This document shows, one piece after another, positions 11,363 to 23,500 of a stretch of DNA of 64,000 nt. This stretch comes from Mallotus nudiflorus. Taxonomy: Eukaryota > Streptophyta > Magnoliopsida > Malpighiales > Euphorbiaceae. The number at the start of each line of letters is the position of its first letter. Within the stretch, counting starts at the first letter, position 1. The notes below the pieces were generated by a model that saw only the letters and a list, made by a program, of their open reading frames with translations, did not search any database and was not told the origin of the DNA. The stretch is taken from contig CANTUR010000639.1 in assembly GCA_947683625.1 (NCBI GenBank), forward strand, positions 682,001-746,000, written 5' to 3'. Made by a program: the position numbers and the translations under genes.

Positions 11363-13242
11363 GAGGAGGACAAGGGAAAATTAGAGGAGAGGAGAAGAAA
11401 AAAGGAGGCAACAACATATTTTTAAGCTTTTGTGTTTTTTGTGCATTTAATCAATAATTTTCATCCATTGTTGATTCTTAAAAAGAGCATTCTTAATTTT
11501 TTTTTTGTGAGTTGTTTTTCTACAAAAATTCCTTTTGGTTTATCAATTAATTCAAGATTGTTAGAGAACTTTTGAAGAAGAAAATTCAAAGACTTATCAA
11601 GAACAGTGAATTACAAATATGATGAGTACCCCAAATCACTCAAAAGCGTCATCTTCTTCTTCTTATTCTATTTTTTTTATTTCTTTTTGATATTATTGAT
11701 TATTTTTATTCTTTCGAGTTATTATTATAATTTATTCATTAATCATAGTTTTTTTTTTCTGGTGATTGTGGAGGAAAACGCATGGTGATCATGTTGGAGG
11801 GATGAATTCATGAGAAGTCCATGAAAAACCATGGATAGAGCCTCGTAGAGACTTATTTTCTAGGGTTTTTATTTTATTTTATTATTGCTTTTTTTATTTT
11901 ATTAACTATTTTATGAATTAATGTAATAACCCCAATAGTGGGAGTAGTGAAATTATGTGTGTGGTTGCATGTTTATTTTGATTAAATTGGTTAGTAAAAT
12001 TAGGTTTTTAATTAGGTAATTACATAAAATCAATGGAGGAAGTAGATTAATTTAGGTTGCATATTAATAAAACTAGGGTTTTTTTTATAAGGGATTAATT
12101 TAATTATTTGTTTGATCTTATTAAATTTTTTTTGTTTTTATTTGTTTTTGGACTTATTTATTATTTTTATGTGCTTTTGGGGCCTTAAGCCCATTTTAGG
12201 CTTTAATTTATTTATTTAAGTTTAGGTAATTCTCTTAGCCCATCTCACTTGATAATAAATTAGGTTTAATTAATTAAAATATATTTTTAGGTCTATAATT
12301 AATTAGATTTTAGATTAGAAATATCCTTAGACCCATTTAGTTAATTAGACATAGGCTCACCTAATTTAATTTAATTAATTTAGACTTAGCCCACTTAATT
12401 TAAGCCTTCTTTCATAATTTATAGATTTAAGATCACCATTTAATTAAAACATGTAAAATTAGGCCCACTAATTTAAATATTCCATAATTTGTAGAATTAG
12501 GCTCATTTTTTTATTAAAATTAGTAGATTTAAGTTCATTTAATTAAAATCAAAAGGAATTAGGTCTTTAGGTTCACTTATAATTTAAAATATGTAGAATT
12601 TAGCTCATTTATTTAAAATCCATGTAGATTAGACTAACTTAGGGATTATGTGATTTATTGAATGCATTATTCACTTGTATATTTCATGACTAGTTTGCCT
12701 TGGAGTTGATTGTTTTAGGGTTTATATGAAATTGCATGTAACTAAAGAATAAGATAGTAATTCATAAAGTAATTCTAAATGAACACAAGACTAAAAGAAG
12801 TTGGTATTCCGTATCCAGAATTTTCTGGTTGTGGTGCTAGCTTTCTTTTAGGGAATCGAGTACCACCTTTTCGATTTATCCCAGTTATTACCCTGGGTGG
12901 CAACTCCTCATCTCCACGCCATGTCTTTATGATAGTAGTTAGTGTGTTCTCTAAACCCCTAAGCTCAAATAGTATCACGATTGCTAAAATCTTGGACGCA
13001 CGCTAAACCCCGCCGTCTACATTAGTCTAATCTATATAGATTTTAATTAGATGGGGCTAAATCTACATGTTTTAATTTACATGTAATCCTAAAAAGCTAA
13101 TGGACCTAACTCCTATCTTTTTAATATTAATGAGTCTAAGTCTACTTATTTTAATTCTACAAAAGGGGGTCTAAGTCTACCAATTATAAAGTATTTAAAT
13201 TAATTGGCATAATTCTACATATTTTAATTCTAAAATGATTTT

Positions 13243-13771
13243 CGAGGAAATTACATAAAAAATCCTAATCTTTGGAGGGTATTTTCAAATAAAATCCTAT
13301 CCAATTTTTTCTTTCAAATTAAACCATAACGCACCTTTAAAACGTTATAAAAAAAAGCTCTTCTAAGATGACTGTACTGGTAAAAGGAGATGAAAATTTT
13401 TTTTCTGATCCATGGGGCCCACTTGGATGACTGTACTAGTAACATGAGATGAAACCAATGCATTTTCCCCCAAATTGATATTTTCTCCCCTCCAATTGAG
13501 TGTTTCATTTTGGATTAGTAGACTATTTAGATAGATAAAAATATCAATTTGTGGGCAAATGCATCAGTTTTATCTCCTATTACTAGTAAAGTTATCCAAG
13601 TGGGCCCCATAGATAAAAAAACAGTTTCATCTCTTATTACCATTATAGTCATTGAAGGAGGGCTTTTCTTGATAACGTTTTAAAGGTTGTGGTTTGATTT
13701 GAAAGAAAAAATTGAATAGGGTTTTATTTGAAAATAGCCCTAAAGGTTAGGGCTTTTTATGTAATATCCTC
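13243..13771. mobile_element. Foldback MITE with long terminal inverted repeats
   Basis: The left end GAGGAAATTACATAAAAAAT pairs with the right end reading, inverted, GAGGATATTACATAAAAAGC. Pairing continues for about 250 bp per arm, so nearly the whole 529 bp folds into one hairpin. The direct repeat ATGATTTT flanks it (13235-13242 and 13772-13779). An 8-bp duplication suits hAT. A 9-bp duplication with one mismatch would suit Mutator-like elements, which also fits the starting G. It has no coding capacity and sits inside LTR G2. Confidence 0.8.
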
Positions 13772-14446
13772 ATGATTTTAAGTATACAAGTTATAAAAAG
13801 GACTTTAATTAGTGGGTTGTGTCTAATTAATTTAATTTACATTAAATGTGCATGTGTCTACTTATTACTAAGTGGGTTTAGATTTATATCTAACCTAAAG
13901 CTAATTAATTATGGACCTACGAATGTATTTTAATTAATTAAATCTAGAGTGAATTAAGCTATTAATTAATTGGCCTAAAACTCCTAATTAAATTAATAAC
14001 CTAAATCTAATTAAAATAAATGTGGGCACAAATGAACAAACAAATAAAAATCCTAATCTGTTCATTTATACCTACATTGATTTTAAGGTAGCCCTAAATT
14101 AAATCTACTACCATTAATTTTAATTGAATTACCAAGTGGAATCCTAATTTACTAACCAATTAAAAAAATAAAAATAAAAGTAATAAAATAAAGGTTTCAC
14201 TATTCCCACTATTGTGGCTATTACAAAATCTACAAATAATTAAAATACAAAATGGAATTACAAACCCTTAAAAATAAATTAAACAAATACAAAGCCTTAA
14301 AATAAAATAAACAAACAAAAAAATAAAAAAAAATCTATGTAAAATGAAATTGGTCTTGATTCACGGCTTTTGTTATGGACTCTCTCCATGGCTAATTCTC
14401 CTCCACAGTTGTTCATGTAATCCCATCCATCATGGAAAATACAAGT

Positions 14447-16140
14447 TAGGAAAAACTGCATAATTAGTGTTTGAGCTTTTTAATTTTTGCTATTTTGGTG
14501 GTTGGAATTTTGTTTTTTTTTGCAATTGAGTATTTAAACTCCTTGAATTTGTTTAAATCAAGTACTTTTCTTTGTTCAGTGGTGGTCTGAATGTTAATTG
14601 TACACTAGTCGTACCCACTTTATGAAAAATAGCTCACCACATTATAGTGAACAAGTGAAATGACAAAAAAAAAACCAAAAATAATACAAGTAAAAAGACT
14701 AGAATATCCAACTTAGCTTAGTGAAAAAAAAAATCAATAAACTAGGGTTCCTAAAACTAATACAACTAAGGGGGAGAAAATGAAATGTCAAAAACTCAAA
14801 TTTCATTATCAACAGAAATCTTGAAAAAAAAAAATATCACATCATGTTCTTAATGTCTCTAGTAGCTCTATTCATCAAAACTCTATCCCTTTCCTCCTCC
14901 TCCACCACCACCACCACCACCACCATTGTCGTCTCTTCCAAACCCATTTGCTAATTGCGTTTATACACCACCACAAACCAATTTCATCTTTTTTTAACAG
15001 TTTTCACCGTAATGACCAAGCAAGCCATGAAAAACTTTAGAATACTAAATACAACCATAATAATATAATTAAGCAATTTAAAATCAATTTAGATCGATAC
15101 ATGTGTTTAATGAAGGATCGACTTACAATGTCAATATCATTTAAAGAAGAATTTTTACAAGGATTGCACTTTTGAATATTTTTTGCTTGCTTCAGTAATG
15201 ACTCTAATAATATAGCCTCATTTTTTGACAAATATCAAGTCACTTCTTTCACTTTTGGCACTAACTTCTAATAGGCTCAGTCTCCCTTTCACTCTTTAAC
15301 CTCACACAATTAATGTAGCTAATCATATATCCTACTATCATTACAGGCCCATCGATAGAGGCAATGAATTTACAATGGTTGGTTAATAGTCCAACAATTC
15401 TAAGTCTATGATAAAGAGGATGATGAGCACAAATGAGAAGGAGGGCGATGCAAAGGTCAGAGGAGAAGCAGAGAGATCGATATACAATAAAAAGTATATT
15501 CACTTCAAAATTAGTGAAATTTATATTTCAAGAACATTGATAAAAACACACATAACCTGTCTACTAATAATAATATTAGCATCATCAACAATAATAGTAA
15601 TAATAATAAAGGAAATTGAAGGAGGTAAAATAGATCTATTTGGTTTGCTTACCTTTAGATTAACAAAAATATCAAAGAATTGAAGTGGTAGAGAGATTGA
15701 AAGAGACTAAAGCAAATATAAAGAATTGAGGAGAGAAGGGGATAAAGCTAAAGATGATGGAACTCTTTTTTTTTTTTTTGGCATAAGAGGCAGTGGAACT
15801 TGGTGAAGGAGAAGTGTAATGATATGGGACTAGAAGACTAAAGCAAATCTATCTTTCTATTTCTTTTTTAGTATTTTTTTTTCTTCATTGTAATGGTATT
15901 TTCGACATTTGCCATCAATTGCAGATGTTGGCAATGACATAGTGATTTTTTTTTTCAAATGGTAGTCCCACATATGCATACTCAACATTCATACTGCTAA
16001 TGATTAGAGAAAACCACTCAACTAAAATTATTTTTATGGGTTCATACACCTAATTGCAAAAAAAAAAAAAAAAAAACTTGATCCACCGAAATAGCAAAAA
16101 TTGAAAAGTTCACACACCAATTGTACAATTTTTCCTAAAA
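14447..16140. mobile_element. Non-autonomous TIR transposon, Mutator-like
   Basis: The ends are inverted copies over about 150 bp: TTAGGAAAAACTGC at the left and, inverted, TTAGGAAAAATTG at the right. Both run on into TTTTTGCTATTT, CGGTGG-like and TTTTGCAATT blocks. Flanking 10-mers AAATACAAGT and AGATACAAAT agree at 8 of 10 positions, as expected of an old Mutator-type 9-10 bp duplication. The 1.4 kb interior has a short CCA repeat (about 14904-14927) and only small unrelated frames. No transposase was recognised. A captured host fragment is possible but unproven. Confidence 0.6.
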
Positions 16141-16520
16141 AGATACAAATATAAATAGTCAATGACTAATTGAAAATAATAAACAAAAAAATCAAATAAA
16201 ATAAAGAAGTAAAATCAAAATAAAAGGAAAAGAGGATGAAGATGAGAAAGGGATGTAGTATTAATTCTCCTAAGAGATTTTAATTCACCATGATTGGAAA
16301 TAGAGTCTGTGAGATTCTGTGAAATTGATTGGGATCTTAGGCTTCAATTTGTAAATCTTCAAAAAGTTGAAACACATGAAAATGTTTTCTCATAGCTAAA
16401 ATCAAAAGTAGTCTTAGGGCAAAGTATTTTTGTAGAGTTAAATAAAATCTTCAGAAAAAGGTTTTTTAGAAAAGAAAAGTTTTGCCAAAAGTTCCTCCCA
16501 TTCTCTGTAAAATATTGAGT

Positions 16521-16781
16521 ATTTATAGAGAACCGGAAGAAAGTCCTGTGATTACACAAGAAATCACATGATAAAAATAATTTTTTTATTTGATTAAATC
16601 CTTTTTTTATCTAATAATACGTATTTATTATATGTACCTTCAAATAAATCCTTATTTTAACTAATTAAAAATTAGATAAATAAATAAAAATTTTAAAAAA
16701 TAGTAAGGATTTATCAAAATTATGTATTTTCAATTGAAAAAATGTTTTTTCAATTGAAAATATATATTTCAGATCGGAAAT
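16521..16781 (-). promoter_or_regulatory. U3 promoter module of LTR G2: palindrome array and TATA box
   Basis: Palindromes TTTTCAATTGAAAA (16727-16740, perfect), the same 14-mer again (16747-16760, perfect) and ATTTCAGATCGGAAAT (16766-16781) have centres exactly 20 bp apart. On the minus strand the TATA box TATAAAT lies at 16521-16527, about 200 bp downstream. This mirrors the module in G1, but with a different palindrome core. Confidence 0.7.
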
Positions 16782-17004
16782 ACATTGGAAATATGTATTT
16801 TTTATCCTCATTTTTCATAATGTATTTTTATATTTTACCATTTTAACTCTAAAGTAAAAATTTTAAGAATAACTCTAAAAAATGTTACAATTTAGTACTG
16901 AGATCCACAGATCAAGATCTATTGACCTAATTTTGTAATAAATTTTTATTATCATATCTTCTATCATATCCAAACTCACATCATCCAAAAATTGGGTGCT
17001 TACA

Positions 17005-17773
17005 GGCAAACATTAACATCAACTTCTTTTAACCAAAACATTTTTTACCATTGCTTCAAAAGAGTTCCTCTTGTTCAAGAGCTTCCATTAGTTGTATTGT
17101 ACATTCATTAAATTTTTAAACATTTGCTTTAATGATACTGTCTTGTAGCCATTAAAGTTAAGATTTGCAAAAGATAATTATGAGTTTAAATTTCAGAGCA
17201 AAATCCTGCCCATTGATAAAGAAAAGTTGTACAAGCATGTAATTTTTCTAAAAATCCTAGGCTTTTTTAGAAGATTGAAAATCTCGTACAATATCAAGAA
17301 AGCCTCTTCTTTTAACCATGCATTTTTGAATTTGAATTGGTGATGTTTAGTTATTTTGTTTATAACTGTTGAAGACAATAAAATAGGGAGATGGTCAGAA
17401 ACACTAGTAAATAAAGCCGGAAGATGATAATCAGGGAACCATTGAAACTAGCCATCAGTTGTAAACACTCTATCTAATTTTTTTTGAACCCACGATGCAA
17501 AGCCTTGACTTCTATCCCATATAAACTTGGAACCATAAAATTCAAGCTCATGTAATGAACAAACAGAAATAGCATTTTGAAAACCTTTGAATAACCATTC
17601 TAAATGAGGCATTGTTCCCCTTTATCTTCATTTAAGAGAAGATCATTAAAGTCACCAATTATACACTAGGGATCACAGTACTTAACAGTTAACGAACGAA
17701 GTAAGTTCCAAAACTACCTTACCATAAAACGAACGATGAAGGTACCCATAATAGCAAGTAAGCCTTCAATTCT
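17005..17773 (-). pseudogene. LINE (L1) ORF2 endonuclease, C-terminal part, decayed
   Basis: The minus strand encodes blocks of an L1-type AP endonuclease. The catalytic block IIGDFNDLLLNEDKGE is encoded near 17630-17680. DRVFTTDG and SVSDHLPILL follow near 17370-17470; SDH is the catalytic Asp-His motif. INKITKHHQFKFKNAWLKEE follows near 17300. Then come the linker remnants MEALEQEEL and FWLKEVDVNV before the reverse transcriptase would begin. Several frameshifts and stops break the frame. The sequence stops at 17005, where LTR G2 begins, so the reverse transcriptase is missing. Confidence 0.8.
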
Positions 17774-19305
17774 GGGTTATTTGTACTTATGGTACCCAAC
17801 TTCTTAACTAAATTCCACCAAAGTTCCCAACCATTAAAATGTAATACAAAACTCCCTTACCTTTCATTTTATTATCAATAAAGTGCCTAAAATCGATTTT
17901 CGGCCAAAGATTTTGATGTGGCATGCCATATGACATCTAACATGGTGACACGAGTCACACTGCATTATTATGGTACCATATGATATTGATGTGGCATTTG
18001 CAAGCCTAACATATCAGTATAATAGGACCATCATTAAATGTGATATACCGTAGTGAGACGAACGCTAAAAGTTGGGTACCATGAATGCAAATTTTTAATT
18101 TTTTAGATGATTTTTGTTTTTTTAATTGGTTTATGTTTTTTTATGATAAAATTTTATAGTTTTGAAGTGAAAATTTGTGTTTTTAATGTATATCTTGATT
18201 TTTAAATAAAATGAAATATTCATAATTTAAATTAATATTCATTTCAATAAAGATCATTTAAAATTTATTATATATTGTTAACTGATAAACCGGCTCGAAT
18301 AGTAATATAATGTACTGCTAGTTTGATATGAAATATATAGTATATATTTTTTAGCATATAATAAATATAAAATTTTTATTGTTATTATAAATTATTCAAT
18401 TATAATTATAATTCAATTTTTAAATAAAATGAAATGTTTAATTTAAATTAATATTCAATTCAATAAAAATTATTTTAAATTTATTATATAGTGTTAACTC
18501 ATAAACCGACTCAAATAGTAGTTTAATGCACTACTATTTTGATATGAAATATATAATATATATTTTTGCTTATAATAAATATATTTTTTATTATAAAAAA
18601 TTCAATTAATATAATAAATATAAATTTTTATTTTTATTATAAAATATTCAATTATAATTATAATTTAATTTTTAAATAAAATGAAATGTTCATAATTTAA
18701 ATTTATTATGTATTATTAACTTGCAAACTAGCTCAAATAGCAGTTTAATGCATATATTTCATATCAAAATAGTAGTGCATTAAACAACTATTTGAGCCGG
18801 TTTGTGAGTTAACAATATATAATAAATTTTAAATCATTTTTATTGAAATGAATATTAATTTAAATTATGAACATTTCATTTTATTTAAAAATCGAGATAC
18901 ACATTAAAAACACAAATTTTCACTTAAAAACTACAAATTTTGAAATTTTATCATCTAAAAAAAAACCAATTAAACAAATAAAAATCAACTAAAAAATTAG
19001 AAATTTTCATTCATGGTACCCAACTTTTAGTATTGGTCCCACTACGATATCTTACATCTAGTGATAGTCCTATTATACTAACGTGTCAGGCTTGCCAATG
19101 CCATATCAACGTCAACACAGTGTGACACGTGTCACCATGTCATATGCCATGTGGTATGCCACGTGGTCATCTCTGGCCAGAAATCAGGTTTAGGCACTTA
19201 TTGATATAAAAACAAAAGTTTAGGGAGTTTTGTGTTACATTTTAATGGTTAGGTACTTTGATGGTATTTAATTAAAAAGTTGGGTACCATCTGTGCAAAT
19301 AACCC
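17774..19305. mobile_element. 1.5-kb foldback transposon with long TIRs, TSD of about 9 bp
   Basis: The left end GGGTTATTTGTACTTATGG and the right end (GTGCAAATAACCC) are inverted copies, and pairing runs for several hundred bases inward (GTACCCAACTT, AAAGTGCCTAAA, ATGGTACCATAT-like blocks). Flanks TTCAATTCT (17765-17773) and TTCAATTTC (19306-19314) form an imperfect 9-bp duplication. Size and duplication suit the Mutator superfamily, in a foldback form. There is no transposase. The left inner arm holds three direct copies of a block containing GTTAACT..AAACCG-CTCAAATAGTA (near 18280, 18490 and 18720). The right arm has one inverted copy (near 18775-18830). It splits the LINE endonuclease. 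Confidence 0.8.
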
Positions 19306-19606
19306 TTCAATTTCTAATCATTATGTTATGAACCATAATATCTATATGATTTAAAGAAAAACTAAGAACCTTATAATCAAAAGAAGCATTCTAAAAGATT
19401 GCCAAACCACCACCTCTACTCAATCTATCCACACATCATTTATTCTAAAAGCCAAACTTTATACTAAGCTCTTCAATTATAGTAGCATTGATAAGCATTT
19501 CAATTAAGAACAAGACATCAGGATGGCTAGTCTTCACCAACTCACCTAATGCATAAACTACCTGAGGATTGCCTAAACCTCGATAATTTTAACTTATGAC
19601 TTTCAT
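19306..19606 (-). pseudogene. LINE (L1) ORF2 endonuclease, N-terminal part
   Basis: Starting at the ATG at 19606 the minus strand reads MKVIS-NYRGLGNPQVVYAL, the usual start of plant L1 ORF2 (MKVISWNCRGLGN type). HPDVLFLIEM follows, containing the catalytic Glu. A stop replaces the Trp after MKVIS, and more stops follow. It continues at 17773 once the foldback element is removed. Confidence 0.8.
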
Positions 19607-19699
19607 GGTGACTAGCAGGCCTGAGTATAAGGTCCTACTGATAAATGGTTGATTGAAGAGGAGGTAGAATAATTAATCTTAGAAACTACTACTCCTGAA

Positions 19700-20505
19700 T
19701 GATAATGGATATCATGTATGACCATGTTTTGACTTTATCATTTATCAATAAAGATGTATTTTCATTTTCATTATCATTTTATGTTATGATAATTACTTGA
19801 ATAGTCAATTCTTCCTAAGGTCATCAAGTATGTGACTTGATAGTAAATTCCTTAGATTAAATATGAGTTCTATTCTAATTTATCCCTAATCATTCATTAT
19901 TATTGAACTAATAGTGAATTAAGGCTAGTATGGTGTTGACTAATGATTATATATTACTAATCATGTATATGAGATATTAAGTTAACTCCTAGGTACTTGT
20001 CTGAGAAATGATGTACTGGATTGACCCACTATGAGAATACTACATGGATAATTATCATAAGTAATTCTCATTATATTAGTATTATTTTAGTCCCCTGACC
20101 TTAAAATCACTATGGTTTTCTGTATAATTATTTTGTATTTTGACATATTCTAACATTGTCTTTAATAAGATGATGAAATAGATTGTTGTTAGATACATAA
20201 TGAGTTATATGAGGAATATGAGTGAGAAGGAATTTTTCCCTCATTAATATGTGTACAATATCTGTGGGCCCCTTGATAAGATACGTTGAAGAAAATGCAT
20301 GGCCATGCTGAAACAAATTGATAAAGAGTTATCATTCTCAATCTACTTAGAATTAAGAGATAATGTGGTTTAATTGCATAAGGAAGACATTAAATATGCC
20401 TTATGTTTAATCAAGATATTGTATGACAAAAGGACTATAATAGTTATTATAAATTATGTTATGTCGAATTATCGACCTTCACATGACTTTAGTAGTCATA
20501 ATGTA
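19700..20505 (+). repeat. 5' LTR of copia E, 3' end deleted
   Basis: Matches 24112-24760 in blocks (CATGTATGAC..ATGTTTTGACTTTATCA, GATTAAATATGAGTTCTATT, GGGCCCCTTGATAAGATAC). It also has about 150 bp absent from the 3' copy (CTAGGTACTTGTCTGAG.. region, 19995-20100). It ends at the deletion joint near 20505. Confidence 0.75.
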
Positions 20506-20509
20506 TTTT

Positions 20510-23500
20510 TTTTGTAAGTTGAGTGCTAATGGCTCTATGAGTCCTTTTGTTCTCAAGATGAGGGGTCATCTTGAACACTTGGACAAACTTGGTCTCAAAA
20601 TTGAATAAGAATTGGCTATTGATATCATTCTCCAATCTTTGCTTGAAACTTATGATGATTTTATCATGAATTTCAATATGCATAGCATGGACAAAACTAT
20701 TTTAGAGTTGTATCGGATGCTTAAAATTGCTAAAAAGAACATTAAGAATACCAAGGATATTCTAATGGTCAATAAAGGAAAGGGTATAAAAAAGGTAAAA
20801 AAGGGTAAGGGCAAGACTTCTAAAGGCTTTCAAAAGCCTAAGCCCAAGCCCAAGCCCAAATCCAAAGCTGAACCCCAAGCAAAGCCACTAAAGGAGGGAA
20901 TTTTCCTTTTCTACAATGAGCCAGGTCATTGGAAAAGAAATTGCAAGTTGTATTTAGATGATTTAAAAAAGAATAAGGGTAGTGAAACTACCTCTTTAGG
21001 TATTCATGTTATAGAAATTAATTTATTTACTTCTGATTCTTAGGTATTAGATACTAGATCAAGATCTCATATTTATACTAATTTACAGGGTCTGAAAAGG
21101 AGTAAAACCTTTGCTAAATTTGAAGTGGACCTACAAGTTGGCAATGGAGCAAGAGTTACTACTTTAGCTATAAGGACTTATGAGTTAACTTTGCCTTGTG
21201 GACTTATTTTAAATTTGGAAAATTGTTATTATGTACCTACTATAAGCAGGAATATTATTTCTATTTCATATTTGGACAAGGAAAGGAATAATAAATGCTC
21301 CATTATCATGATAACATTTTCTATGGATATGCTCCAAGTACTAATGGTCTTTATATTTTAAACATTGAAGACATTAATGAAAAGTCAATCTATAACATTG
21401 ATACAAAGAAGTTTAAATCTAATGATTTAAACACTACCTATCTTTGGTATTGTCGTTTAGGCCATATAAATAAGAAATGTATTTCAAAGCTTCACCAATA
21501 TGGGCTTTTAAATTCATTTTATTACGAATCATTTGAAACATGTGAATCTTGTTTATTAGGGAAAATGATTAAGACACCTTTTACTGGACATAGTGAGAGG
21601 CCTAGTGACTTATTGGGCCTTATACATTCTGATGTTTATGATCCATTAAGTTCAATTACTAAAGGAGGTTTTTAGTACTTTATCACTTTCACGTATGATT
21701 TCAGTAGATATGATTATGTCTATCTAATGAATTATAAATTTGAATCTTTTGAAAATTTTAAAATTTTCACAAATGAAGTACAAAATAAACTTGGTAAAAA
21801 TATTAAAACACTAAGATCTTATCAAAGTGGTGAATATTTAAGCCAATAATTTATAAATCATCTCAAAGATTATAGGATCATTTAGCAATTAACTCCACCA
21901 GGAACACCACAATGGAATGGTGTGTCTGAATAGAGAAATTGAATTTTATTAGATATAGTTCGATCAATGATGAGTCAGTCGAATCTTTTAATCTCTTTTT
22001 AGGGGTATGCTATAGAAACCACTACATTCATTTTGAATAGAGCTTTATTAAAGGTAGTTGTAAAGACACCATATGAGATATGGACTATAAAAACTCCCAG
22101 TTTATCTTTTCTTAAGATTTAAAGATGTAAGGCTTATGTGAAGCATCAAATTTTAGATAAATTAGTGCTAAAATTTGACAAATGCCTTTTTATGGGTATC
22201 CTAAAAAAAACTAAAGGATATTACTTCTATAATGCTTATAAGAACAAAGTGTTTATTATTTTTAATGGTGTCTTTTTAGAAAGAGAATTTATTTCCAAAG
22301 GAACTAATGGGAGCATAATACAACCTAAAGAAATTCAAGAACCACAAAATAACATTTTACCAAGTATAAAACCTCAATTGGATCAATAAGTAATTGTTGA
22401 ATCTGCACAAATACCATAAGGCCCAAAAAGGTATGGTAGGACATGTCAAATCCTTATGAGATATGGATTTCTCATTACTAATAATAATGATGTGTTGTTT
22501 ATGGATCAAAGTGAGCCCATATCTTATTAAGAGGCTATAAATGGTCATGACTTTAAGAAATGGCTAGAAGCTATAAAATCAGAAATACAATCCAAGTATG
22601 ACAATTAAGTATGGACCTTGATTAACCCAACTGATGGTTTAAAAACTATTGGGTGCAAATAGGTCTTTAAAAAGAAAATTGACATGGATGGCAATGTGCA
22701 TACCTTTAAGGCAAGACTAATTGTAAAGGGTTTCAAGTAAACATATGGTATAAACTATGATGAAACCTTTTCACCAGTTGTTATATTAAAATCTATTCGA
22801 ATTCTCTTTGTTGTAGTTGCATACTATGATTATAATATATGGCAAATGGATGTCAAAATAACATTTCTTAATGGAAGCTTACTTAAGGATGTGTACATGA
22901 CACAACTAGAGGGTTTTGCTAATCTTGAGAATTCTGGAAAAGTTTACAAGCTTCAAAGATCCATTTATGGATTGAAGCAAGCTTCTTGGAGTTAGAATCT
23001 TCATTTTAGCAGTCAAAGAGTTTAGCTTCATTAAGAATGAAGATGAACCTTATATCTATAAGAAGGTTAGTGGGAGCATAATTATGTTTCTAATGTTATA
23101 TGTTAATGACATACTACTCATTGGAAATTATATGCTTATTTTACAAAATGTTAAATCATGGTTATGGAGTTGGTCCTTAATGAAAGACTTGGGTGAAGCT
23201 GCTTATATATTAGGCATTAAGATCTATAGAGATAAATCTAAAAGACTTATTAGCCTAAGTTAGAGCACCTATATTGGTAAGGTATTAAACAAATTTAGTA
23301 TGCAAGACTTTAAGAGAGGATTCTTGCCAATGACCCATGGCATTAGTCTCAGTAAAACTCAATGCCTTGTGACACAGGATGAGCGATACCATATGAGAAA
23401 GATTTCATATGCTTCTACTATCAGATCTATCATGTATGCAATGTTATGTACTTAATTTGATGTCTCATACGCCTTAAACAAAATAATCAAATATCAGTTA

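Larger units (their letters stand above)
10881..13021 (+). mobile_element. Solo LTR of unassigned family G (copy G1), TSD TTAGT
   Basis: It starts TGTAGACACCCAATTTCAGG and ends CTAAACCCCGCCGTCTACA, and is flanked by perfect 5-bp duplications TTAGT (10876-10880 and 13022-13026). No polyprotein sequence lies inside, so this is a solo LTR left by LTR-LTR recombination. It carries four 16-bp palindromes (11128-11204) and the TATA box TATATAAA (11355-11362). The family could be gypsy or another lineage; without internal domains I cannot say. It sits inside the older minus-strand copy G2. Confidence 0.9.
10487..17004 (-). mobile_element. LTR of unassigned family G (copy G2), minus strand, split by three insertions
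   Basis: Read on the minus strand, the LTR starts TGTAAGCACCCAATTTTTGG at 17004 and ends ACACGCTAAACCCCACAATC then TACA at 10487. These termini match those of the G1 copy. Subtracting G1 (10881-13021), a foldback MITE (13243-13771) and a TIR element (14447-16140) leaves about 2.15 kb, the size of G1. The array of palindromes at 16727-16781 and the TATA box at 16521-16527 occupy the same order as in G1. No matching 5-bp duplication was found (GACAC versus GGCAA), so the element may continue to the left of 10487. Its right end lies within LINE ORF2. Confidence 0.7.

Noticed and set aside
12775..13006. Two complementary frames of 67 and 75 residues
   Set aside because: They fall within the U5 end of solo LTR G1, with no domain and no conservation in LTR G2.
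17774..19305. Possible intron or host gene between the two LINE pieces
   Set aside because: The ends are long inverted repeats with flanking duplications, so the stretch is a transposon insertion.
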